Of a stretch of 20,448 nt of DNA, positions 1 through 8,705 are shown one piece after another. Both the position numbers and the translations under genes were made by a program. The notes beneath the pieces were generated by a model. That model had not been told where the DNA came from. It worked only from the letters and a program-made list of their open reading frames with translations, and did not search any database. This DNA comes from Pleurobrachia bachei (Eukaryota > Ctenophora > Tentaculata > Cydippida > Pleurobrachiidae). The stretch covers positions 4,184 to 24,631 of the forward strand of contig AVPN01000390.1 of assembly GCA_000695325.1 (NCBI GenBank), given 5' to 3'. The stretch's first letter is position 1. Each line of letters starts with the position of its first letter.

Positions 1-49
<49 letters not shown>

Positions 50-480
50 AAGAAATAGAGAGAGCGAGAGAGAGAGAGGAAGAGCACGTGAGAAAGAGGA
101 GAGAGAGGGGGGAGAGGTGGAGGGAGAACAAAAACAGGAGCCAGGAGGGGGCGGCAAGACATAACAACACCAGGCCTGGGAACACATTTCACTGTCATTA
201 GCTGCAGGAAGAGGAGGGGGCTCTGGCAAGAGGAAGCTGCTGCAAGGTCTGTACGCTCGACTCTGGAGGAAGAGATAGAGATATAAGGGAGGGGAAAAAG
301 GGATACTAAGGTGCAGACTAGAACAAGGAGAGGATCGAAAAAGGGAACGCTAAGCGGGATCGAGAATCTGTCCTGAAAGATGATTGTGATTGTGCAAACC
401 CTGTGAGCAATATTTCCCGAAAATAGAGTAAAAGAAGGGGTGAGAGGGGAGAGAGCATAAGATAGAGAGCCCCATAGAAA
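1..480. repeat. AG-rich simple sequence
   Basis: The first 45 bases are almost pure AG dinucleotide. Purine-rich, A/G-biased sequence with few pyrimidines continues to about 480. I see no open coding frame with recognisable protein similarity and no RNA gene. Long purine tracts like this can form triplex (H-DNA) structures, but nothing here shows that they do. Confidence 0.85.
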
Positions 481-499
481 TCCCCGTGCAAATAGGAGA

Positions 500-1916
500 G
501 ACTGACTGACTGACTGACTGACTGACTGACTGACTGACTGACTGACTGACTGACTGACTGACTGACTGACTGACTGACTGACTGACTGACTGACTGACTG
601 ACTGACTGACTGACTGACTGACTGACTGACTGACTGACTGACTGACTGACTGACTGACTGACTGACTGACTGACTGACTGACTGACTGACTGACTGACTG
701 ACTGACTGACTGACTGACTGACTGACTGACTGACTGACTGACTGACTGACTGACTGACTGACTGACTGACTGACTGACTGACTGACTGACTGACTGACTG
801 ACTGACTGACTGACTGACTGACTGACTGACTGACTGACTGACTGACTGACTGACTGACTGACTGACTGACTGACTGACTGACTGACTGACTGACTGACTG
901 ACTGACTGACTGACTGACTGACTGACTGACTGACTGACTGACTGACTGACTGACTGACTGACTGACTGACTGACTGACTGACTGACTGACTGACTGACTG
1001 ACTGACTGACTGACTGACTGACTGACTGACTGACTGACTGACTGACTGACTGACTGACTGACTGACTGACTGACTGACTGACTGACTGACTGACTGACTG
1101 ACTGACTGACTGACTGACTGACTGACTGACTGACTGACTGACTGACTGACTGACTGACTGACTGACTGACTGACTGACTGACTGACTGACTGACTGACTG
1201 ACTGACTGACTGACTGACTGACTGACTGACTGACTGACTGACTGACTGACTGACTGACTGACTGACTGACTGACTGACTGACTGACTGACTGACTGACTG
1301 ACTGACTGACTGACTGACTGACTGACTGACTGACTGACTGACTGACTGACTGACTGACTGACTGACTGACTGACTGACTGACTGACTGACTGACTGACTG
1401 ACTGACTGACTGACTGACTGACTGACTGACTGACTGACTGACTGACTGACTGACTGACTGACTGACTGACTGACTGACTGACTGACTGACTGACTGACTG
1501 ACTGACTGACTGACTGACTGACTGACTGACTGACTGACTGACTGACTGACTGACTGACTGACTGACTGACTGACTGACTGACTGACTGACTGACTGACTG
1601 ACTGACTGACTGACTGACTGACTGACTGACTGACTGACTGACTGACTGACTGACTGACTGACTGACTGACTGACTGACTGACTGACTGACTGACTGACTG
1701 ACTGACTGACTGACTGACTGACTGACTGACTGACTGACTGACTGACTGACTGACTGACTGACTGACTGACTGACTGACTGACTGACTGACTGACTGACTG
1801 ACTGACTGACTGACTGACTGACTGACTGACTGACTGACTGACTGACTGACTGACTGACTGACTGACTGACTGACTGACTGACTGACTGACTGACTGACTG
1901 ACTGACTGACTGACTG
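500..1916. repeat. (GACT)n microsatellite, about 354 copies
   Basis: An uninterrupted tetranucleotide tandem repeat of about 1417 bp. Every full 60-base line inside it is identical, so no substitution or indel is visible. It starts abruptly after a purine-rich stretch and ends at TGACTG followed by TGCG. The true array length may differ, since long perfect microsatellites are often mis-sized in assemblies. A short GC palindrome (CCCGCGCGGG) lies just after it, near 1936. The 195 bp to the next exon hold no other visible feature. Confidence 0.97.
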
Positions 1917-2111
1917 TGCGTCTATTGATTATCTGCCCGCGCGGGCGGGAGTTATGTACTATATATTCACTATTAAATAGTTCATAAGCTAGAATCTAAA
2001 CAGCCAATTCTTCATCTTGTGTGGCTCACACCGCATTTTATCTTGTAAAGTGTATCTATCGTCTATGAGGATTGTCACACATAACTCACAACGATACAAT
2101 GACCTGCACAG

Positions 2112-2677
2112 GACTGTTTGATACAAACGAAGATGGAAAGGTCGACTATAACGAGTTCCAACAGCTTGTCCTGTATTACCAACACTGGCTAGGTGTCTTC
2201 GAACAACTTGATCCCAATAAAACCGGCTTCGTGAGCCATGTTCAGTTGTACAAGACGTTACAGGTAACTGTTCGATTTACTTTTCGATTTGTAGTGAGGA
2301 CAAACCAACCCAAATAATAAATATCAACTTTTTTTTTCATTTGAGAATAAATCCAACATATATCATCTAAAGTGATAATCTATATGAAACTGTTTTGAAA
2401 CTGATTTGACAAATCACACACTTTATTCTCACAGGAGTGTGGGTGCGGGGTTAACTACGTCGACACATTCTCCGACCAATTCACAATGCTATGAGCTGTA
2501 TGGCCCAAACTGGGATTTGACGACTATATGAGGTGCTGTGTCACCGTCCAGTCTCTTCACAAGGGATTTACACTTCAGAAAACTGCCGAGGGAACGCTTA
2601 CCACTGATTTGGAGGGGCTACTGACCTTGGTGATACGAGCACGACCAAGACCTGTCGCAAATTTATCTGTTGATTAG
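2112..2677 (+). pseudogene. Penta-EF-hand (calpain/sorcin-like) C-terminal exons, probably broken
   Basis: Two exons can be read. 2112-2263 follows a CACAG acceptor and ends at CAG/GTAACTG. 2435-2677 follows a TTCTCACAG acceptor and ends at TAG. Exon a carries an EF-hand loop DTNEDGKVDYNEF and a second loop LDPNKTGFVSHVQL. Exon b contains LGFDDYMRCCV, which matches the FDDYxxCCV segment of penta-EF-hand proteins (sorcin, calpain small subunit, calpain domain IV). These proteins bind calcium and dimerise through the fifth EF-hand. The two exons join in phase 0. Codon 20 of exon b (2492-2494) is TGA, in frame and between conserved segments; a CGA to TGA transition is the simplest origin. No EF-1, protease domain or start is visible upstream, where the sequence runs into the microsatellite. 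The likely call is a 5'-truncated pseudogene. Selenocysteine recoding or an assembly error is less likely. Confidence 0.75.
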
Positions 2678-2940
2678 ACTTGGTTACTTTTCTTAGTTAA
2701 CGTTAGATAAAATTAGTTCTTCGTCGTCTTTATTGTAACGGGCGTTTATATTGAGTTCTTATAGTGTCTAGATTTGTCGGACGTTTATATTTTGTTTACA
2801 TTTTAGAAAAGATTTAGCTTTTAGATTCTGTTTCAGCTCTCTGTATTTTTATTCCCTATTTCTCTTGTCAGAAACAGTTTGTAATGGTTTAAATTCAACG
2901 TGAGACAAGACACAACTTCGAATGCTGATCTGTGACACCT

Positions 2941-2981
2941 GTAAGATGTTGGCGCCAAAGACTAACAACTCTCCCCTTCAG
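2941..2981 (+). other. 41-nt mini-intron in the YEATS4 5' leader
   Basis: The stretch opens with GTAAGA, carries an ACTAAC branch-site match about 15 nt before its end, then a pyrimidine run (CTCTCCCCTTCAG) and an AG. All the signals expected of a spliceosomal intron are present in 41 bases. It ends five bases before the YEATS4 start codon at 2986, so it would be a 5' UTR intron. This is inferred from sequence signals only. Confidence 0.55.
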
Positions 2982-2985
2982 CGCT

Positions 2986-3648
2986 ATGTCCCATGACCAG
3001 GTAGTTGGTGGGAGAGTTCGGGGAGTCACAGTTGTCAAGGCAATCGTAGTGGGCAACACCAGTGTTTATCTGGGCGGGAAACGAGATACAGACGGACACA
3101 CCCACACTTGGACTGTCTACCTGAAACCATTCAAGAGTGAGAACATGAGCACGTATGTGTTCTTCCACGTGAAATTTGAGGTGCTGTCGATGAGGGTCGG
3201 TAATGCTCACCTCACCAAACCCCCGTACCGTGTGAGCGAGTCGGGTTGGGGTGAATTTGAAATCATGATCAAGGTGTTCGTCCATGATCCGAGTGAGAAA
3301 CCAGTTACCTTCCTGCATCTCCTTAAGTTATTTCAAAATGAGACCGTTACGATGAAGGATAAAACTCTGATTTCAGAGAACTACGATGAGATTATCTTCA
3401 CTGAGCCGACCTCTCTAATGTATCCTCTTCTGATCAACACTAAACCTCTCGATCCTAGTTTGTCCCAGCACCACCTGAATTTCGAGGAAATCGAGAGAAA
3501 AACCTTCACTGCAATTGTCGAGGCACGCCGTAAAATTAAAACTGAAATAGCGGAACTCAGCACAAGGATTAAGAATCAGAAGGAGTCTTATCAGATTATC
3601 AAACAGGAAGTCAAGGAACTTGAGCAGGAACAAAACACTAAAACGTGA
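2986..3648 (+). CDS. YEATS4: YEATS domain protein, YEATS4/GAS41-like (220 aa)
   Basis: A single coding exon of 220 residues (human GAS41 has 227). In animals GAS41 is a nuclear reader of acylated histone H3 and a subunit of the SRCAP and NuA4/TIP60 chromatin complexes. The visible family segments are GGRVRGVTVVK near the N-terminus, KRDTDGHTHTWTVYLKP, TKPPYRVSESGWGEFEI, and HLLKLFQNET. The C-terminus is a charged coiled coil (about residues 165-218) that should bind complex partners. The start was chosen at 2986 because human similarity begins just after it and a splice acceptor lies directly before it. An earlier in-frame ATG at 2932 would add residues unlike the family. The loop that in human GAS41 reads HESY (acyl-lysine pocket) is replaced by residues around LSMRV (67-71), although the pocket Trp (W88) remains. 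The 3' third of the gene is duplicated at 4892-5215. It could be a diverged paralogue rather than the main YEATS4. Confidence 0.88.
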   Translation: MSHDQVVGGRVRGVTVVKAIVVGNTSVYLGGKRDTDGHTHTWTVYLKPFKSENMSTYVFFHVKFEVLSMRVGNAHLTKPPYRVSESGWGEFEIMIKVFVHDPSEKPVTFLHLLKLFQNETVTMKDKTLISENYDEIIFTEPTSLMYPLLINTKPLDPSLSQHHLNFEEIERKTFTAIVEARRKIKTEIAELSTRIKNQKESYQIIKQEVKELEQEQNTKT

Positions 3649-4891
3649 TGATACAGCTCTACTGCAAAATATCATTAATACTGACCGTGTTTTCCTGGAT
3701 AAAAGCAAATTTCATGGCTAATGAGTCATGGCTGAATCGTGGTTCTCAGCAACATGAAAATCTTATCATTATTCTTATTCGTATTGGGAGTCATACAACT
3801 CGTTTTTATCTGACCTATTTATCGATTGAAATACCCAACAGTGTTATGGAGATGTTTATGTTGTATGAGGGCAGTGTCAGGTGCTATTTGTGTAAACCAA
3901 TCACTTACAATCGTTAAATGTTTGTTGGCAATTGGCATGGTATGTTTGGTCTTGATAGAGTTGGCACGGGGACTTGAATGTTTCTTTCTGTATTGTACGT
4001 GCACTTAGGTACATCCATGCCATTGCGTTCGTGTATATTGCGGTAATACATCTGTCGTGTTTTTTGAAAATTGCCAATAGAAATATTCTGTAACACTGTG
4101 ATCTCCAATCCTACTCTGCCGTGTCTTAATTTCCTACATTTCTCTGTAAACCACTGCACTGCTGCTGCTTTGGTTCGTTATTCTCTGTTACTCTGTATTT
4201 TACCATAACTATCCCCTCCCTTTTAGTAACGTATGGCACGGCTGGTACTCCTATTCCTTCTGTTTGCCACTCCCTCTCTCGCCTCCAAGAATGTCCTGGT
4301 TATCACTTCAGGGGGCGGATCCCACATGTATCTCTCTGCTGATATTGCAACCATGATAGCAGACCGGGGTTACAATGTTACCCTCCTTGGGATGGCTCCA
4401 GACACCAGGGTCAACTACGATGACCGGCCCTTCACCCCCGTCTACATTCGGGGAGGGGAGTATAATGAGAGGTTCACCAAGATAATGAACGATTGGGTCA
4501 GGGAGATTAAGGACTATCCGACTGAGTATGGGTTCAACGCCCTTTTTTCTACTTCTCTCCCAGATGAAGTTCTGACACAGTTCATGTCCCCTACTGTGGA
4601 AGTTTTGCTCCCCTACTTCAATGGTCCTGAATTCCATGACCTCCTTGAATCAACTCCGTTTAGTTTGATAGTCTTGGAGGACTCTGCTTTCGTAGGGGCC
4701 TGTGCTAAACTGGCATCACGATTGGACATTCCCGTTGTGGGGGTGTCAGCAATATCTGAATACACGTTTACCCGTGGTCGGTTAAACCAGGGCATGCTCT
4801 TGAACAGTGAGCCCAATAACTTTAACACCATGACTGACGACACCCTTCCCTCGTTATCTGACCGTCTCTACACCCTCAAACAAATGTTCGA
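3325..4891 (+). repeat. Tandem duplication, unit 1 (YEATS4 3' end to UGT N-terminal part)
   Basis: This 1567-bp segment is repeated head-to-tail at 4892-6412. It spans the last third of the YEATS4 coding region, the intergenic DNA and the first 219 codons of UGT. The junction reads UGT ...GTTCGA directly followed by YEATS4 AAGTTATTTC... with no shared bases. Outside 3799-3981 I see no difference between the units. Confidence 0.95.
3649..4232 (+). promoter_or_regulatory. YEATS4-UGT intergenic region, copy 1
   Basis: About 580 bp with no recognisable gene; short open frames here look like chance. It must hold the YEATS4 3' UTR and the leader of the UGT copy that follows. A pyrimidine-rich acceptor (CCCCTCCCTTTTAG) lies six bases before the UGT start codon, suggesting a 5' UTR intron whose donor I could not place. 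3799-3848 and 3932-3981 are the two 50-bp blocks whose direct complements occur in copy 2. Confidence 0.6.
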
Positions 4892-4922
4892 AAGTTATTT
4901 CAAAATGAGACCGTTACGATGA
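4233..4922 (+). pseudogene. Truncated UGT copy fused out of frame to YEATS4 fragment
   Basis: The frame encodes the signal peptide and N-terminal acceptor-binding half of a UDP-glycosyltransferase, identical to the first 219 residues of the full gene at 5754. At 4891/4892 it crosses the duplication joint, adds about ten foreign residues (SYFKMRPLR at the end) and stops. It lacks the whole C-terminal UDP-sugar-binding domain, the UGT signature and the membrane anchor, so it cannot be an active transferase of the known kind. It keeps the same upstream acceptor and leader as the full gene and could be transcribed. If translated it would be a small secreted or ER-lumenal fragment. Confidence 0.85.
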
Positions 4923-5215
4923 AGGATAAAACTCTGATTTCAGAGAACTACGATGAGATTATCTTCACTGAGCCGACCTCTCTAATGTATCCTCTTCTGA
5001 TCAACACTAAACCTCTCGATCCTAGTTTGTCCCAGCACCACCTGAATTTCGAGGAAATCGAGAGAAAAACCTTCACTGCAATTGTCGAGGCACGCCGTAA
5101 AATTAAAACTGAAATAGCGGAACTCAGCACAAGGATTAAGAATCAGAAGGAGTCTTATCAGATTATCAAACAGGAAGTCAAGGAACTTGAGCAGGAACAA
5201 AACACTAAAACGTGA
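4892..5215 (+). pseudogene. YEATS4 C-terminal fragment (duplicated)
   Basis: A copy of YEATS4 3325-3648, covering the end of the YEATS fold and the C-terminal coiled coil. In the YEATS4 frame the open stretch from an internal ATG at 4919 would give 98 residues. That ATG overlaps the stop of the upstream UGT fragment (ATGA), which I take as coincidence. There is no YEATS pocket and no promoter of its own, so it is a dead duplicate by inference. Nucleotide identity with the parent looks complete. Confidence 0.85.
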
Positions 5216-5365
5216 TGATACAGCTCTACTGCAAAATATCATTAATACTGACCGTGTTTTCCTGGATAAAAGCAAATTTCATGGCTAATGAGTCATGGCT
5301 GAATCGTGGTTCTCAGCAACATGAAAATCTTATCATTATTCTTATTCGTATTGGGAGTCATACAA

Positions 5366-5502
5366 GAGCAAAAATAGACTGGATAAATAGCTAACTTTAT
5401 GGGTTGTCACAATACTTGTGTAAACCAATCACTTACAATCGTTAAATGTTTGAACCGTACCATACAAACCAGAACTATCTCAACCGTGCCCCTGAACTTA
5501 CA
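5366..5502. other. Parallel-complement blocks (2 x 50 bp) in duplicated intergenic DNA
   Basis: Bases 5366-5415 equal the complement, read in the same direction, of 3799-3848 (CTCGTTTTTATC in copy 1, GAGCAAAAATAG in copy 2). Bases 5453-5502 equal the same-direction complement of 3932-3981 (TTGGCATGGTAT against AACCGTACCATA). All 100 positions agree. The 37 bp between the blocks (5416-5452) match copy 1 (3888-3924) normally. An ordinary inversion would give the reverse complement, which this is not. Confidence 0.93.
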
Positions 5503-5753
5503 TTCTTTCTGTATTGTACGTGCACTTAGGTACATCCATGCCATTGCGTTCGTGTATATTGCGGTAATACATCTGTCGTGTTTTTTGAAAATTGCCAATA
5601 GAAATATTCTGTAACACTGTGATCTCCAATCCTACTCTGCCGTGTCTTAATTTCCTACATTTCTCTGTAAACCACTGCACTGCTGCTGCTTTGGTTCGTT
5701 ATTCTCTGTTACTCTGTATTTTACCATAACTATCCCCTCCCTTTTAGTAACGT
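5503..5753 (+). promoter_or_regulatory. UGT leader region, copy 2
   Basis: This stretch matches 3982-4232 base for base as far as I can see. It holds no gene. A CCCTTTTAG acceptor lies six bases before the UGT ATG and may end a 5' UTR intron. Confidence 0.5.
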
Positions 5754-7358
5754 ATGGCACGGCTGGTACTCCTATTCCTTCTGTTTGCCACTCCCTCTCT
5801 CGCCTCCAAGAATGTCCTGGTTATCACTTCAGGGGGCGGATCCCACATGTATCTCTCTGCTGATATTGCAACCATGATAGCAGACCGGGGTTACAATGTT
5901 ACCCTCCTTGGGATGGCTCCAGACACCAGGGTCAACTACGATGACCGGCCCTTCACCCCCGTCTACATTCGGGGAGGGGAGTATAATGAGAGGTTCACCA
6001 AGATAATGAACGATTGGGTCAGGGAGATTAAGGACTATCCGACTGAGTATGGGTTCAACGCCCTTTTTTCTACTTCTCTCCCAGATGAAGTTCTGACACA
6101 GTTCATGTCCCCTACTGTGGAAGTTTTGCTCCCCTACTTCAATGGTCCTGAATTCCATGACCTCCTTGAATCAACTCCGTTTAGTTTGATAGTCTTGGAG
6201 GACTCTGCTTTCGTAGGGGCCTGTGCTAAACTGGCATCACGATTGGACATTCCCGTTGTGGGGGTGTCAGCAATATCTGAATACACGTTTACCCGTGGTC
6301 GGTTAAACCAGGGCATGCTCTTGAACAGTGAGCCCAATAACTTTAACACCATGACTGACGACACCCTTCCCTCGTTATCTGACCGTCTCTACACCCTCAA
6401 ACAAATGTTCGAGGTCGTGTATACTCTAGTGGTTAAGTTTGCGAGTAAGGAAATGTTACAGTACTACGAGAAAGCAGGTGTCACACAGGAGCAGGCGGAT
6501 CGTCTCCACGTGGCCAACTTTATCTTCGACCATCCCGCCCTTGCTTACCCTGCTCTCAATGCTCCCTCCATGTTCAATATGGGTTTCTTTCACTTGGACC
6601 TGTACAAAACACAGCCGCTACCCGTGAAATACACAGAGTTCCTTGATAATAGCAACTGTGAGAGCGTGGTTTACATGTCGTTTGGTTCCTATGCAGAGGA
6701 TATAACCTTGTTCCCGTTCGTGGTTCCAATGTTGCAAGGGTTGGCACGTGTCCAGGGTCTCTGCCTGGTTCTGAAGACCAGACAGGACCTGGCCGAGCAC
6801 GCCCCGGGACTCAAGATTCTCCAGGAGAGTTGGGTGCCTCAGAAGGACCTCTTGGCCAGTGGACGAGTGGACATGTTTATCAGTCACTGCGGTAATAACG
6901 GCCGAATGGAGAGTCTATTCTACGGAGTGCCTCTACTGTGTGTTCCCTTGTTCGGTGATCAGTACTACAATGCTCGCATGGTTCACAGAAGGAGGTTTGG
7001 TCGGCTCGTTCCCAAGGAACAGATCAGCGAGGATTCTTTCAAGGACGAGTTGGAGAGTTTCCTGGCAGAGACCCCGGTCTATCGAGATGAGATCAATACA
7101 GCCGGAAACTTTGTTAAGTCTGACCCCACCTCAGGCAGGGAGGTTTTCCTGTTCATATGTGAGCACCTTCTTGCGGGGGGAGACCTGGGATTCCTGAAGA
7201 ACAAGGTCTTGTTAGATCAGAGTGCCATATCTGTCTACAATTTGGATGTCCTGGCCGTGTTTTTCTTGGTGATGGTCGGAATTATTGGTGTTCTTCTCGG
7301 AGTCTCTTTTGCATTCTGCAGATGCATCCTTCGGGTGACCAAGCTGAAAACAGATTAA
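5754..7358 (+). CDS. UDP-glucuronosyl/UDP-glycosyltransferase (534 aa)
   Basis: An intronless gene for a type I ER-membrane UDP-glycosyltransferase (GT1 family), which transfers sugar from a UDP-sugar to small lipophilic acceptors, usually for detoxification. It has a signal peptide at residues 1-17, a likely catalytic His31 (in GGGSHMYL), and a partner Asp150 in LEDSAFVGAC. A GT-B C-terminal domain opens with VVYMSFGSYAED. The full UGT signature at about 375-403 runs from FISHCGNNG through the terminal DQ. A transmembrane helix (about 495-519) and a short basic tail ending KLKTD follow, a KxKxx ER-retrieval signal. The length matches animal UGTs (about 520-535). The start follows a splice acceptor by six bases. 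The N-terminal 41% is duplicated upstream at 4233. The acceptor molecule and sugar cannot be told from the sequence. Confidence 0.93.
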   Translation: MARLVLLFLLFATPSLASKNVLVITSGGGSHMYLSADIATMIADRGYNVTLLGMAPDTRVNYDDRPFTPVYIRGGEYNERFTKIMNDWVREIKDYPTEYGFNALFSTSLPDEVLTQFMSPTVEVLLPYFNGPEFHDLLESTPFSLIVLEDSAFVGACAKLASRLDIPVVGVSAISEYTFTRGRLNQGMLLNSEPNNFNTMTDDTLPSLSDRLYTLKQMFEVVYTLVVKFASKEMLQYYEKAGVTQEQADRLHVANFIFDHPALAYPALNAPSMFNMGFFHLDLYKTQPLPVKYTEFLDNSNCESVVYMSFGSYAEDITLFPFVVPMLQGLARVQGLCLVLKTRQDLAEHAPGLKILQESWVPQKDLLASGRVDMFISHCGNNGRMESLFYGVPLLCVPLFGDQYYNARMVHRRRFGRLVPKEQISEDSFKDELESFLAETPVYRDEINTAGNFVKSDPTSGREVFLFICEHLLAGGDLGFLKNKVLLDQSAISVYNLDVLAVFFLVMVGIIGVLLGVSFAFCRCILRVTKLKTD

Positions 7359-7380
7359 CTTTCGATATTAATGTATCGTG

Positions 7381-7398
7381 AATAAAAAAAAAAAAAAA
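7381..7398 (+). terminator. AATAAA and A-tract after UGT
   Basis: AATAAA, 22 bp after the UGT stop codon, merges into a run of 15 A. It may be the polyadenylation signal, but the usual 10-30 nt gap before an A-tail is absent. The A-run may therefore be a simple repeat or a sign of retroposition. Confidence 0.45.
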
Positions 7399-7670
7399 GA
7401 GTTCTAAATATTGTTTCTGGAATGATTAATTGCATGTGTTTTAACCTTTCATTTACTTGTAGTGTTTTATATAACAGACCGCTTTCACATAGAAGTTATT
7501 GTCTTTATACCATGTTTATGTAAATTAGCTGCTGAAGAATGTTTAAAATTACTTTTTGTTAAATTATGCTTCGTGATTTTGCCTCTTCATTGCGATTCAT
7601 TGCGTCTTTCGAAGAAGCAAACAGAATAGGTCCGCAAATCATTAAGGACTCTTTCAATCAAGTCACATAT
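7399..7670. other. Intergenic, no feature seen
   Basis: AT-rich DNA between UGT and the SHMT region. I see no gene, RNA or repeat in it. Confidence 0.5.
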
Positions 7671-7730
7671 GAGAAAGGTCACGAGTCATGTGTGAAAGGT
7701 CACGTGGCACGTGTGAAAGGTCACGAGACT
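7671..7730 (+). promoter_or_regulatory. Three 21-bp tandem units with AGGTCA half-sites and two E-boxes
   Basis: GAAAGGTCACG occurs three times at exact 21-bp spacing. The AGGTCA cores are at 7676, 7697 and 7718, the nuclear-receptor half-site. Two CACGTG E-boxes sit at 7701-7706 and 7708-7713. The block lies about 180 bp before the SHMT start codon and is a reasonable promoter element. Function is inferred only from motif and position. Confidence 0.45.
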
Positions 7731-8109
7731 GTACCCCAGCATCCCCAAACTACTATGTTCCTGAGGGGACGGTGTGTTTGTTTAGGAACTGTAAACAAAC
7801 TGGTCTAACTAGTTTTACCAGTTCTCCTGCCCCTTATATTTCTCACCTTGCATTGTTACTTGCTTCTACGTAAATGTGATCCCAATAATCCTTACTTATG
7901 TGTGTCAGGGCATGAGTGCTGGGAAGTTTACAGGGTGCCGGTCTCTATCCGATAGTGATCCTGAGTTATGGGGTCTGATAAAACAGGAGAAAGAACGCCA
8001 AAGAAACTGCCTAGAGCTCATTGCCAGTGAGAATTTTACCTCTCGAGCAGTGATGGAAGCGGTTAGTACTTACTAGTGTTCGATATCGCCGGCACTAGGA
8101 GAGCAGCCC

Positions 8110-8700
8110 CCCCTACCCCCCCCCACGAAGAAACTAAAAAGAAACTGCAAAGTTGAGAACTAAACAGAGAACTAAACAGAGACTAGAAAGTTACAACGAT
8201 GACCTGACATCTAGCAGACTCACCGAGGGTGGCTCAAGGGTTGGGGGTGCGCCTCCTGGGTTGGTCGCATGTTGCTTTTTGTACTTTCTTCCTCTTTTCA
8301 GTCTATCCCTTGTGCGACCTGCAGGGGTAGGTTTTTCTTTTCCCTTTTTATCTTTTGCTGCTGCTTTGAGTTCTTGTGCTGTTCTTAAAATTTTTAGAAC
8401 ACTCTCTGTGTGTTTCAGTATTGTTTCTCCTAGGTTGTCATAGTTTGTTATTCCGCTTATTTTCATTCTCGTTGTTTTCAGTGTTACACAGTCGCATACT
8501 AAGTGTTTAGCTGTCTCTTCTGCTAGGGAACATAGGCTGCATATTGCCGACTTTGATTTGCCTATTGTTTTGAGGTGTCTGTTGAATGGTCCTTTATCTG
8601 TAATAACATGTGTGATGTTTCTGAATTTTTCCCTGTTCTTTTTGTATATTTCTGTCCTTTTTCTGTAAGTTTTCCACGTCTCTTCGTTCGTTATTATTTG
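8110..8700 (-). mobile_element. LINE ORF2 C-terminal fragment (I/R1/Jockey/LOA-type group)
   Basis: The minus strand has one open frame from about 8700 down to a stop at 8191-8193. It includes HVITDKGPFNRHLKTIGK, followed by a Cys/His knuckle CSLCSLAEETAKHLVCDC (C-x2-C-x8-H-x4-C). This is the C-terminal layout of ORF2 in I-superfamily non-LTR retrotransposons, after the reverse transcriptase. A basic tail follows. The RT and endonuclease are missing, so this is a 5'-truncated insertion in the SHMT intron. Its 3' end is probably near the C-rich run at 8107-8125. Target-site duplications were not identified. Confidence 0.75.
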
Positions 8701-8705
8701 TGTTG

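Larger units (their letters stand above)
4892..6412 (+). repeat. Tandem duplication, unit 2
   Basis: A 1521-bp second copy of the 3325-4891 segment. It is 46 bp shorter because 39 bp and 7 bp of unit 1 (3849-3887 and 3925-3931) are missing. After 6412 the sequence continues into the rest of UGT, so the parental UGT is the downstream copy and the parental YEATS4 is the upstream one. Confidence 0.95.

Noticed and set aside
500-1916. CRISPR-like or satellite array
   Set aside because: There are no spacers; it is a plain four-base repeat.
2962-3318. 118-codon minus-strand frame opposite YEATS4
   Set aside because: A shadow of a clearly conserved plus-strand gene.
3645-4160. Short open frames in the YEATS4-UGT spacer on both strands
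   Set aside because: No known similarity, and the frames break where the two spacer copies differ.
4919-4922. ATGA start-stop overlap of the UGT fragment and the YEATS4 fragment as a dicistronic design
   Set aside because: It arises from the duplication joint and an internal YEATS4 codon; animals rarely use such coupling.
5366-5502. Simple inversion or unrelated insertion in spacer copy 2
   Set aside because: The reverse complement does not match, while the same-direction complement matches at every position.
7566-7873. Two overlapping open frames upstream of SHMT
   Set aside because: Their sequence is made from the 21-bp tandem units and low-similarity DNA; no family recognised.
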